The position numbers and the translations under genes were made by a program. DNA of 64,000 bases, taken from contig JANQPO010000014.1 of assembly GCA_028289445.1 (NCBI GenBank), forward strand, positions 302,912 through 366,911, given 5' to 3'. This DNA comes from Tepidamorphaceae bacterium. Its GTDB lineage: Bacteria > Pseudomonadota > Alphaproteobacteria > Rhizobiales > JAKSCL01. The notes beneath the pieces are model-generated. The model was not told the origin of the DNA. It was given only the letters and a program-made list of their open reading frames with translations, and did not search any database. Below, piece by piece: positions 24,732-33,372 of the stretch. The stretch's first letter is position 1. Each line of letters begins with the position of its first letter.

Positions 24732-26423
24732 ATGATCATTCGACGCCAGACCGATATCAAAGATGATGTCACGGCGAGCGCGGCCGCGAATCTGACCCTT
24801 GACCAGCTTCTCCTAAACCAGGTGCGCAAAGGTGCGCACCGGCCGTTCATTTGCGATCCGCCCGACAAGACGGAGCTGACCGGTGCCGTTGCACATCAGT
24901 ACACTTACCGCGAGGCCGACATGCGGGTCGCGGCGATGGCGGCGGTGCTGCGCAACATTGGGTTGCGGCAAGACGATATCGTCGCCGTCCGCCTGCCGAA
25001 TACGACCGAGGCGGTGATCGCGCTTCTGGCCATTTGGCGCGCGGGCCTGGTCGCGTGTCTTGTGCCGCTGTCCTGGCGGCGGCGCGAATGGTCGATGGCG
25101 CTGGAAGCCGTTTCCCCCAAGGCGCTGATCACGGCGACGCGGATCGGCGAGGAAGATGCTGCGCTGACGGCATGTCTGATGGCGGAAAATCAGTTCTCGA
25201 TCCGTTTTGTGGCAGCCTTCGGACCCGATGAGCACGACGGAGTAATTGCCCTTGATCCGCTGATCTCCGCGGCGATGACCAACGAGCCCGAGCAATCCCG
25301 CCCGGCGGCGCGCAAGCGGGCTGGCGATCATGTGGCGACCATCACCTTCATGGAAACGCCCGATGGGCTTATTCCCGTGCCGCGATGTCATGCCTCTTGG
25401 ATCGCGACCGCCATGCGCCCCGCCGCCGATCTCGGACTTGGCCCCGGAGCCCGCCTGCTCTCGCCCTTCATGATGAGCCATCTCACGGGCCTTGCCGGAG
25501 CCGCGCTTCCGGTGCTTTTGACCGGCGCGATGCTCATCTTGCATCAGCCGTTCGATCTCTTCGCTCTTGAAGCGCAGTTTGAAACCCATCGCCCTACACA
25601 CATCTTGATCCCGGCCTCGTTGGCGAGCAGCCTGGCCGAGATCGAAAACGCGCAGGCACTGCGTACCGTGGTGCGAGTGACGCCCTTTGGCATCGGTGTT
25701 CCACCTAGAACCGGCTTCGAAGACCAGACCGTTCTCGACTACGCGTCATTCTCCGAACATGGCTTGCTGCCGCTTGCCAAGGGCGCTGACGGCGCGTTCG
25801 GGTTGCGTGCCGGCTACTATCATGTCCGAGATACCGGAGACGGGTCGCCGGTGATTGCGAGGCTTCGCGAAAACGATACGCCGTCGGCGAGCGGCGGACG
25901 GCTAGCCCACCAGATGATCCGCATGGCGGGTGGCGCAAAGCCCGGGCGAGAACGCCACTATCTGGAGATCGGTGGCGCGATGGCGCCCGACGGTGAATGG
26001 GTGGAGACGGTTCGGCCCAGCAAATCACGTCGCAAGCGTACCAAGAGCCTCGGATTCAATACGCTCCCTGTCGTGTTCGCCAAAGCGTCGGGGGGCCTCT
26101 TTCGCGCAACCGGGTTCGTTGCCGGCATGGGTGCCGTTGGCGGTCTTCCGATCAGCCTCGACGCGCTGGACAAGGCCTATGGCCGGATTGAGGGTGCCGA
26201 GGCCGCTGCCGTTGCCCATGCCGACGACGAGCTTGCCGTCGGCATCGTCCCGAAGGGTACGATGCCACTCGATCCGGGCGAAATTCGCGACGCCATGGCA
26301 TCGTTGGCGATTGCCGAGCACAAGATCGCCGCAAATGTTACGACACTGTCGACCATTCCCCGACGCGGTGACGGCGACATCGACCGCGACCAGATCACCA
26401 TCAAGGCGACCCGCAAGACCTGA
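24732..26423 (+). CDS. Degenerate AMP-binding (acyl-CoA ligase-like) protein
   Basis: The 563-residue protein has the overall plan of an acyl-CoA ligase: an N-terminal DQLLLNQV...YTYREAD region, LPNTTEAVIALLAIWRAG, and a C-terminal subdomain ending IPRRGDGDIDRDQI. The key motifs are broken. Where the phosphate-binding loop TSGTTGxPKG belongs it has FMETPDGLIPVP (about 206-217), without the Ser/Thr/Gly run or Lys. The YGxTE motif is YASFSE. The catalytic C-terminal Lys position is Asp (D549). It is therefore probably not a normal ligase: a pseudoenzyme or a binding protein. The frame is intact and long, so it is not simply decaying. Its stop overlaps the next start by one base. Confidence 0.75.
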   Translation: MIIRRQTDIKDDVTASAAANLTLDQLLLNQVRKGAHRPFICDPPDKTELTGAVAHQYTYREADMRVAAMAAVLRNIGLRQDDIVAVRLPNTTEAVIALLAIWRAGLVACLVPLSWRRREWSMALEAVSPKALITATRIGEEDAALTACLMAENQFSIRFVAAFGPDEHDGVIALDPLISAAMTNEPEQSRPAARKRAGDHVATITFMETPDGLIPVPRCHASWIATAMRPAADLGLGPGARLLSPFMMSHLTGLAGAALPVLLTGAMLILHQPFDLFALEAQFETHRPTHILIPASLASSLAEIENAQALRTVVRVTPFGIGVPPRTGFEDQTVLDYASFSEHGLLPLAKGADGAFGLRAGYYHVRDTGDGSPVIARLRENDTPSASGGRLAHQMIRMAGGAKPGRERHYLEIGGAMAPDGEWVETVRPSKSRRKRTKSLGFNTLPVVFAKASGGLFRATGFVAGMGAVGGLPISLDALDKAYGRIEGAEAAAVAHADDELAVGIVPKGTMPLDPGEIRDAMASLAIAEHKIAANVTTLSTIPRRGDGDIDRDQITIKATRKT

Positions 26424-27097
26424 TGGCACAGACGGCAGAACCTAGCACTACGGCGGTCACAGTCGACATCGTATCGGATGTCATGTGTCCGTGGTGCTAT
26501 ATCGGCAAGCGCCGCTTGGAGCGCGCGCTGCCGCTGATTGAGGATATCGCGCTCGATATTCGCTGGCGCCCGTATCAACTCGATCCGACGATTCCCGCCG
26601 GCGGAGTCGACCGCCGCGCTTATCTCGAGAACAAGTTCGGCGGTGCCGAGGGTGCCAAGGCGGTCTATGACGCAATCAAGGAAGCCGGCGACAGCGAGAA
26701 CATACCATTCGATTTCAAGGCGATAGCCATCTCACCCAACACGATCGACGCCCACCGGGTCATCCGATGGTCCGCCAATGTCGACGCTCAGGACCCGGTC
26801 GTCGAGGCGCTGTTTTCCGCCTATTTCATCGAAGGCCGAAACATCGGCGATCATGAGGTCTTGGTGGAGATTGCGGCATCGGCAGGCATGGACGGAAGGC
26901 TTGTCCGCGATCTCCTGGTGTCGGACGCTGATCGGGACCTGGTAGAAAAAGAGATCGCTCTTGCCCGCTCGCTCGGGATCAACGGTGTCCCGTGTTTCAT
27001 TTTGGCGAACTCAGTGGCGGTGTCAGGCGCGCAGGATCCGCAGACTCTCGCCGGCGCCATCCTTGAGACAGCGGCAGCTCAAGCGGCCTCGGCCTGA
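26423..27097 (+). CDS. FrnE-like DsbA-family oxidoreductase
   Basis: The 224-residue protein is a cytoplasmic DsbA-like thioredoxin-fold protein of the FrnE group: DIVSDVMCPWCYIGKRRLERAL (CPWC redox motif at about residues 22-25), a helical insertion, and GINGVPCFILANSVAVSGAQ with the cis-Pro loop. There is no signal peptide. The family has disulfide or thiol-transfer activity and includes 2-hydroxychromene-2-carboxylate isomerase relatives. Its ATG overlaps the TGA of the ligase-like gene (TGATG), so the two are translationally coupled. It converges on mfd, whose 3' end it overlaps by 19 bases. Confidence 0.87.
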   Translation: MAQTAEPSTTAVTVDIVSDVMCPWCYIGKRRLERALPLIEDIALDIRWRPYQLDPTIPAGGVDRRAYLENKFGGAEGAKAVYDAIKEAGDSENIPFDFKAIAISPNTIDAHRVIRWSANVDAQDPVVEALFSAYFIEGRNIGDHEVLVEIAASAGMDGRLVRDLLVSDADRDLVEKEIALARSLGINGVPCFILANSVAVSGAQDPQTLAGAILETAAAQAASA

Positions 27098-30000
27098 TCC
27101 ACCAGCCCGGCCAGATCGCGCAAAATCGACCGCGTGCCAGCAAGCCGCTGTTCCGCCGTCGGCCAATCGCGCAGGAAGACCAGTTTGTGATCGGGGCGGA
27201 CCTTTGCCAGTGACCCCTGCTTGTCGATGTAAGCGACCAGACCGTGCGGGTTGTCGAACCGATTGTTGCGGAACGCGAGCGTTGCACCCTTCGGCCCGGC
27301 GTCCACCTTTTCCACGCCGGCCTGGCGGCACAAAATCTTGATCCGCATAACCGCGATCAACTGCTCGACTTCCTCCGGCAGCGGACCGAACCGGTCGATC
27401 AGTTCGGCGGCGAAGGCTTCCATCTCCTCGTCGCTCTGCAGGTTCGACAGACGTTTGTAGAGGTTGAGGCGAAGCTGGAGGTCTTCGACGTAGCGTTCCG
27501 GAATGATGACGGCGACGCCGAGCGTGATCTGGGGCGACCATTGCTCGTCATCCGCCTCGGTCGTGCCGGCACGCAATTGCGCGACCGCCTCCTCCAGCAT
27601 TTGCTGATAAAGCTCGTAGCCGACTTCGCGGATATGGCCGGACTGTTCCTCGCCGAGCAGATTCCCGGCACCGCGAATATCGAGATCGTGGCTGGCCAGC
27701 ATGAAACCGGCGCCCAAGCTGTCCAGCGATTGCAGAACTTTGAGACGTTGCTCGGCGGTTTTCGTTAGCTTCTGGTCGGCGGGAACCGTGAAAAGGGCGT
27801 AGGCCCGCTGTTTCGACCGCCCCACCCTGCCCCGCAGCTGATAAAGCTGCGCCAGGCCGAACATGTCGGCCCGATGGACAATGAGCGTATTCGCGGTCGG
27901 AATGTCGAGCCCGGATTCGACGATGGTCGTCGACAACAGAACGTCGAAGTGGCCGTCATAGAACGCCGTCATCGCCTCTTCGAGCGCGGTCGGCGTCATC
28001 TGGCCATGGGCAACGACCACCTTCACTTCCGGAACGTGGGCCTCCAGATATTCACGCGCGGCCGCGATGTCCGATACACGCGGGCAGACATAAAAGGTCT
28101 GGCCACCGCGATAATGCTCCCGCAGCAGCGCCTCCCGGACAAAGACCGGATCGAACGGTGAGACGAATGTGCGCACGGCCAATCGATCGACCGGCGGCGT
28201 TGCGATGATGGACAGTTCGCGGACACCCGTCAGCGCCAGTTGCAGGGTGCGCGGGATCGGTGTCGCCGTCAGCGTCAAGACATGCACATTGGCGCGCATC
28301 TGCTTCAGACGCTCCTTGTGCTTGACGCCGAAGCGCTGCTCCTCGTCGATAATGAGGAGACCGAGATCGCGGAACTGGATGCTCTTGCCGAGCAGCGCAT
28401 GGGTGCCGATGACGATATCGACCTGCCCGCTCGCCAGCCCCTCCTTGGTCTGCGCCAATGCCTTTGAATCGACCAGCCGCGACGCCTGTTCGATCCGCAC
28501 CGGCAGGCCGCGAAAGCGCTCCGCGAAGGTTTGCGCATGCTGCCTGGCGAGCAACGTCGTCGGCACCACGACAGCGACTTGGCGGCCTGACAGCGCGGTG
28601 ACGAAGGCGGCGCGCAGCGCCACTTCGGTCTTGCCGAAACCGACATCACCGCACACTAGGCGATCCATCGGCCGGCCCAAGGTTATGTCATCGAGGGTCG
28701 CCTCAATCGCTGTGAGTTGATCCTCGGTCTCGGCATAAGGGAAGCGGGCGCAGAACTCGTCGTAAATTCCCTCCGGCGGGGTTAGAACCGGCGCATCGCG
28801 CAAAGCGCGCTCGGCGGCGACCTTGATGAGCGCATCCGCCATATCGCGGATCCGCTTTTTCATACGCGCCTTGCGCGCCTGCCACGCACCGCCGCCGAGC
28901 CGGTCCAAGGCGACGCCGGCATCCTCCGAGCCGTAGCGCGACAGCATTTCGATGTTCTCGACCGGCAGGTAGAGTTTATCGCCGGCGGCGTAGTCGAGTT
29001 CCAGACAATCGTGAGGCGCCCCCATTGCCTCGATGGTCTTCAGGCCAACGAAACGGCCAATGCCATGGTCGGCATGAACGACAAGATCGCCGGTTGCCAG
29101 ACTGGCAGCTTCCGTCAAAACATCCTTGCCGCGCCGCCGGCCCGTCGTGCGCACCATGCGGTCGCCCAGGATGTCTTGTTCCGCTATGACGGCGTCGGTG
29201 GCCGTTTCGAATCCCGTCTCAATCGGCAGAACGGTCAGCGCCACAGACCCGCGATCGAGCCCTTGCGCCGCGCTCCAGGTTTCAACGGGCGCGAGGCCGG
29301 TCAATCCATGATCAGCCAGCACGCCGGCCATACGGTCGCGGCTGCCGCCCGTCCAACAGGCGATGGTCACCCCGCGCTCCGCCTTCTGGAGAGCGCCGAT
29401 ATGATCGACCACGGCATCGTAGACATTGCGGTCGCGCGACTCGCGCTCCGCGGCGAAGGTTCGCCCCTGCCGGCCGCCCATGGAAACCGAAACCCGATCG
29501 GGTCCGTCGCCCGGTGCCGCGAAGGGTGAGAGGCGCACTTGCGCCCGTCCGGCAAGTGCCGTGACCCAATCGTCCTCGCCAAGGTGAAGCCGGTCCGGTG
29601 CCAGGGGCTTATAGGGCGGCGCGCCGAAACCGTCGGCCTCCAGGGCGTCGACCCGCGCTTGATAATAGTCGTTGACCTGTTTCAGCCGTTCCAGACGCGC
29701 TTCGCGATTGAGCGCATCGAGGACGACTGGAGCGCCGGGCACATGATCGAACAGCGTCACCAATCCGTCGTCGAACAGCGGCAGCCAATGCTCCAGACCC
29801 GGGAACCGTCGTCCATCTGACACCGCTTCGTACATGGGGTCCCCCGATGCGGCTACGCCCAACTCGCGCACATAGGCCTGTCGGAAGTCCCGAATGGTGT
29901 CCGGTGTCAACGCAACCTCGCTCGTCGGCACGAGGGTGAGTTGGGCAAGCGAGCCGGATGACATTTGGCTTTCGGGATCGAAAGGCCGGATCGTTTCCAG

Positions 30001-30579
30001 CGTGTCCCCGAAGAAATCGAGCCGCATCGACTTGGCCTCGCCCGGCGCATAAAGGTCGAGGATACCACCGCGCACCGCGTACTGGCCGGCTTCACGCACC
30101 GTCGACTCGCGCTGGAAGCCGTTTTCCTCAAGCCAGGCGGTGATCGCGCTCATTTCCATGATACCGCCGGCCTTGAGCGGCAGGCATCGGCTCGCCAGAG
30201 CCTGCGGCGCGATCACCCGCTGCGTTGCCGCGTTGATGGTCGTCAAGACCAAATCCGGCGATGGGCGCTCTGCCAGCCGGCGCAGTCCGGCAAGCCGCGC
30301 GGCGGTCACATCGGCGTTGGGCGACACCCGATCATAGGGCATACAGTCCCAAGCTGGGATGACAACGACCGAAAGCTCCGGTGCGAAAAACCGGAACGCG
30401 TCCTGGACGGTTTGAAGTCGCCGACCGTCGCGCAGGACCGCAAGCACGGGTCCTTCGGCCTCACCAGATCGGTGCAGACGCACGAGATCGGCGATGACCA
30501 GCGGTTCCAAGCCGTCTGGCACTTCGCACAGGTCCGTGGAAACACCAGTTTCAAGTGCGATATCGAGGCGATCGGTCAC
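27079..30579 (-). CDS. mfd: Transcription-repair coupling factor
   Basis: The 1166-residue Mfd protein has the UvrB-like N-terminal region, the RNA polymerase-interacting domain and the RecG-like translocase with GDVGFGKTEVAL (Walker A), DEEQRFGVKHKE (motif II) and VGRSKQRAYALF, then the TRCF C-terminal domain. It removes stalled RNA polymerase at DNA damage and recruits UvrA. The GTG at 30579 is chosen as start because it overlaps the TGA of sdhE (GTGA). It gives normal family length, whereas earlier in-frame ATG codons lie inside sdhE. The sdhE-mfd pair is common in alphaproteobacteria. Confidence 0.93.
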   Translation of the reverse strand: MTDRLDIALETGVSTDLCEVPDGLEPLVIADLVRLHRSGEAEGPVLAVLRDGRRLQTVQDAFRFFAPELSVVVIPAWDCMPYDRVSPNADVTAARLAGLRRLAERPSPDLVLTTINAATQRVIAPQALASRCLPLKAGGIMEMSAITAWLEENGFQRESTVREAGQYAVRGGILDLYAPGEAKSMRLDFFGDTLETIRPFDPESQMSSGSLAQLTLVPTSEVALTPDTIRDFRQAYVRELGVAASGDPMYEAVSDGRRFPGLEHWLPLFDDGLVTLFDHVPGAPVVLDALNREARLERLKQVNDYYQARVDALEADGFGAPPYKPLAPDRLHLGEDDWVTALAGRAQVRLSPFAAPGDGPDRVSVSMGGRQGRTFAAERESRDRNVYDAVVDHIGALQKAERGVTIACWTGGSRDRMAGVLADHGLTGLAPVETWSAAQGLDRGSVALTVLPIETGFETATDAVIAEQDILGDRMVRTTGRRRGKDVLTEAASLATGDLVVHADHGIGRFVGLKTIEAMGAPHDCLELDYAAGDKLYLPVENIEMLSRYGSEDAGVALDRLGGGAWQARKARMKKRIRDMADALIKVAAERALRDAPVLTPPEGIYDEFCARFPYAETEDQLTAIEATLDDITLGRPMDRLVCGDVGFGKTEVALRAAFVTALSGRQVAVVVPTTLLARQHAQTFAERFRGLPVRIEQASRLVDSKALAQTKEGLASGQVDIVIGTHALLGKSIQFRDLGLLIIDEEQRFGVKHKERLKQMRANVHVLTLTATPIPRTLQLALTGVRELSIIATPPVDRLAVRTFVSPFDPVFVREALLREHYRGGQTFYVCPRVSDIAAAREYLEAHVPEVKVVVAHGQMTPTALEEAMTAFYDGHFDVLLSTTIVESGLDIPTANTLIVHRADMFGLAQLYQLRGRVGRSKQRAYALFTVPADQKLTKTAEQRLKVLQSLDSLGAGFMLASHDLDIRGAGNLLGEEQSGHIREVGYELYQQMLEEAVAQLRAGTTEADDEQWSPQITLGVAVIIPERYVEDLQLRLNLYKRLSNLQSDEEMEAFAAELIDRFGPLPEEVEQLIAVMRIKILCRQAGVEKVDAGPKGATLAFRNNRFDNPHGLVAYIDKQGSLAKVRPDHKLVFLRDWPTAEQRLAGTRSILRDLAGLVDQAEAA

Positions 30580-30899
30580 GGTGTGCCGACCAAGTCGAGA
30601 TGAGCCTCGGCGGCGCTGGACCCGTCGATATGGAATGCCTGCAGCGCCCGAAAGACTGGACCATCGTAGTTCGCAGGGGTCTCGGTCTCGGCCGTGATCC
30701 AAGAGAAGAGATCCTGGTCGGGAACTTCGATCAGCGCCTCGATGGCCTCAAGATGCCGGTCATCGAAGCGGACAACGAACGCGTCAACGAACTGACCCAA
30801 CAAGAGGTCCATCTCGCGCGTGCCGCGATGCCAGGCGCGAAACAGCACCTTTCTTTGGCGCACGGTTAGTCCGTCGCTTGAAATTTGAGTACCGGTCAT
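30576..30899 (-). CDS. sdhE: SdhE, FAD assembly factor of succinate dehydrogenase
   Basis: The 107-residue product is of the SdhE/DUF339 family: RQRKVLFRAWHRGTREMDLLLGQFVDAF contains the conserved RG..E motif, followed by a five-helix bundle (FEALIEVPDQDLFSW-like). It helps attach FAD covalently to the flavoprotein subunit of succinate dehydrogenase. It is divergent from recG and its stop overlaps the GTG start of mfd. Confidence 0.92.
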   Translation of the reverse strand: MTGTQISSDGLTVRQRKVLFRAWHRGTREMDLLLGQFVDAFVVRFDDRHLEAIEALIEVPDQDLFSWITAETETPANYDGPVFRALQAFHIDGSSAAEAHLDLVGTP

Positions 30900-30952
30900 T
30901 GGCGTTCGCTAGATGCAGATGGCATCGCGGCTTATAAAGACAAGAGGAATCC

Positions 30953-33073
30953 TTGTCACGGATCGCCATGCGACCGACGCACCTCAATCCGTTCTTCGGC
31001 GATTTGCAATCGCTGCCCGGCATCGGGCCGAAGACGCTGCCGGCTTATCGTAAGCTGTTGGGGGTCGGCGACACCGAGCCGGCGCGTGTGCTCGATTTGA
31101 TGCTGCACATGCCCTCCGGCGTGATCGACAGGCGGTCGCGGCCTGCCGTCCGCGATGCGATACCTGGGACCATCGTCACCCTCACCGTGCGGGTTCTGTC
31201 GCATCGCGCCCCGGCGAAGGGAAGCCGCGCGCCTTATCGCGTCGTGTGCGAGGACGACACCGCAACGCTCACCCTGGTCTTCTTCAACGCGCACACGAGC
31301 TATTTGGAGAAGCAACTGCCTGTTGGCGAGACGCGGATCGTCAGCGGCCGGCTGGAACTCTTCAACGACACGGCCCAGATCGTCCATCCGGACCATATTG
31401 TTTCACAGGCCGAACTCGCCAATCTGCCTTTGATTGAACCGGTTTATCCACTGACCGCCGGGCTCTCGGCTGCCGTGCTTCGCCGATCCATTCGCGCCGG
31501 GCTGAAGACCCTTTCTGCTGTTGCGGAGTGGATCGATCCGCCGCTTCTGTCTGCGCGCGCGTGGCCGTCGTTTCGCGATGCCCTGGAAACGGTGCATGCG
31601 CCGTCTGCGGTCGACGATTGCGAGCCGTCAGGGGCACCCTGGCAGCGCCTCGCCTATGACGAGCTTTTGTCGGGCCAGTTGGCGCTGGCGCTGCTGCGGC
31701 GGCAAATCAAGACGCGAGGCGGTGTTGCCCGTGCCGTCACCGGCGAGCATGTGCAGCGGATTGAGGAGGCCTTGCCCTTCTCCCTTACGCTCTCGCAGCA
31801 GGCGGCCATCAGCGACATCCGGACCGACTTGACCAAGGACGAGCGAATGCTGCGGCTGCTGCAAGGCGATGTCGGCGCGGGCAAGACGGTCGTCGCTGTC
31901 GTCGCCATGGCGATGATGGCGGAGGCCGGCCTCCAGTCCGCGATGATGGCGCCGACGGAGATCCTCGCACGCCAGCACGCTGCAACGATCGCGAAGCTGG
32001 TTGAACCGGCGGGCCTCAGGGTCCAGGTCCTCACGGCGCGCGAAAAAGGCGCTGAGCGGAAGACAATTTTGGCCGATCTGGCCGCCGGAAACATCGACAT
32101 CCTCGTCGGCACGCACGCCCTGTTTCAAGCCGGCGTGGACTTTAAGTCCCTGGGGCTCGCCGTCATCGACGAGCAGCATCGGTTTGGCGTCCACCAGCGC
32201 CTTGCGCTTGCGGGCAAGGGAGATGCGGCGACTGAGATTTTGATCATGACGGCGACGCCGATCCCGCGCACGTTGGTTCTCACATATTTCGGCGATATGG
32301 ACGTCTCGAAACTGACGGAAAAACCCGCCGGCCGCATCCCCGTGGAAACGCGTTTGATCCCACATGACCGCGTCGCCGAAGTCATGGATCGCCTGGCGGC
32401 CCACGTCGATGGTGGCGGTCAGGCGTTTTGGGTGTGTCCGCTGGTCGAAGAGGGCGAAATGGTTGACGCGGTTTCGGCGGTCGATCGCCATCGCGTCCTG
32501 GCCGAGCGGCTTGGCGACCGGACTGCACTTATTCACGGCCGTCTCTCAGGCCGCGAAAAGGACGACATCATGGCGCGCTTCGCAGAAGGCGCCATTTCCG
32601 TCCTAGTCGCGACCACGGTGATTGAAGTCGGCGTCGATGTGCCGAACGCCTCGATCATGGTAATCGAGAACGCCGAACGTTTCGGCCTGGCGCAGCTTCA
32701 CCAACTGCGTGGACGTGTTGGGCGCGGTGCGGCGCGCTCAACCTGCCTCCTGGTCTATGGCTCACCGCTGTCGGAAACGGCGGAAGAGCGCCTTCGCATG
32801 ATGCGGGAGACCGAAGACGGCTTCCTCATCGCGGAAACGGATTTGAGGTTGCGCGGCGGCGGCGAAATCCTGGGGACCCGCCAAAGCGGCAGTCCGATGT
32901 CGCGGGTTGCCGTTCCGGAATTCCACGCCGACTTGCTGGCTATATCGCGCAAGGACGCGCAGGCTGCGCTTGCCGCCGATCCAGACCTGTCAAGCAAACG
33001 TGGCCAAGCGCTACGCTCGTTGCTTCATCTCTTCGAGCGTGCCGAAGCGTTGCGGCTGATCGAGGCGGGATAG
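30953..33073 (+). CDS. recG: ATP-dependent DNA helicase RecG
   Basis: The 706-residue protein has the wedge/OB domain at the N-terminus and helicase motifs GDVGAGKTVV (I), MMAPTEILARQHA (Ia), DEQHRFGVHQR (II), MTATPIPRTL (III) and QLRGRVGRG (VI). RecG reverses stalled forks and processes Holliday junctions. An AAGAGGA at 30942-30948 favours the TTG at 30953, four bases away. The ATG at 30968 would have a spacing of 19 bases but gives a conventional start, so the exact N-terminus is uncertain. The divergent arrangement with sdhE-mfd is conserved. Confidence 0.93.
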   Translation: MSRIAMRPTHLNPFFGDLQSLPGIGPKTLPAYRKLLGVGDTEPARVLDLMLHMPSGVIDRRSRPAVRDAIPGTIVTLTVRVLSHRAPAKGSRAPYRVVCEDDTATLTLVFFNAHTSYLEKQLPVGETRIVSGRLELFNDTAQIVHPDHIVSQAELANLPLIEPVYPLTAGLSAAVLRRSIRAGLKTLSAVAEWIDPPLLSARAWPSFRDALETVHAPSAVDDCEPSGAPWQRLAYDELLSGQLALALLRRQIKTRGGVARAVTGEHVQRIEEALPFSLTLSQQAAISDIRTDLTKDERMLRLLQGDVGAGKTVVAVVAMAMMAEAGLQSAMMAPTEILARQHAATIAKLVEPAGLRVQVLTAREKGAERKTILADLAAGNIDILVGTHALFQAGVDFKSLGLAVIDEQHRFGVHQRLALAGKGDAATEILIMTATPIPRTLVLTYFGDMDVSKLTEKPAGRIPVETRLIPHDRVAEVMDRLAAHVDGGGQAFWVCPLVEEGEMVDAVSAVDRHRVLAERLGDRTALIHGRLSGREKDDIMARFAEGAISVLVATTVIEVGVDVPNASIMVIENAERFGLAQLHQLRGRVGRGAARSTCLLVYGSPLSETAEERLRMMRETEDGFLIAETDLRLRGGGEILGTRQSGSPMSRVAVPEFHADLLAISRKDAQAALAADPDLSSKRGQALRSLLHLFERAEALRLIEAG

Positions 33074-33372
33074 CGCGGGCACTGACCTGCACAAAGCGTG
33101 TGGCGCAGGCTCCCGGCCTCAAAAGATCAGGTCTTTGCTTAAGCAAAGGCAATTTCAGGACGCGTCGATTTAACGAAAAATTCGTTCAATCTCGATAGCT
33201 TAATCACCATGCGACAGATTAGCGATCGACAGACATTTATCGAAAAATTCCCCTAAGCTGCATGCTTGGCGACAGTCTTCCCGTAGATGTCGTCGCAGTT
33301 GTTCTATGTCTTTAGATTCGCCTGGTTTGTCGAACGACATCATCGTCGCGGGCACAATGGGGCGTTAAGCAG
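33074..33372. other. Intergenic region with two palindromes
   Basis: This stretch between recG and the HerA/FtsK-like ATPase gene has no supported gene. CTTTGCTTAAGCAAAG (33133-33148) is a perfect 16-base palindrome. At 33167-33191 GATTTAACGAA and TTCGTTCAATC form an 11-base dyad with one mismatch around a 3-base centre. They have no T run, so operator function is more likely than termination. Confidence 0.45.

Noticed and set aside
32940-33152. Minus-strand frame of 70 codons after recG
   Set aside because: It mostly overlaps recG in an antisense frame and has no ribosome binding site or family signal.
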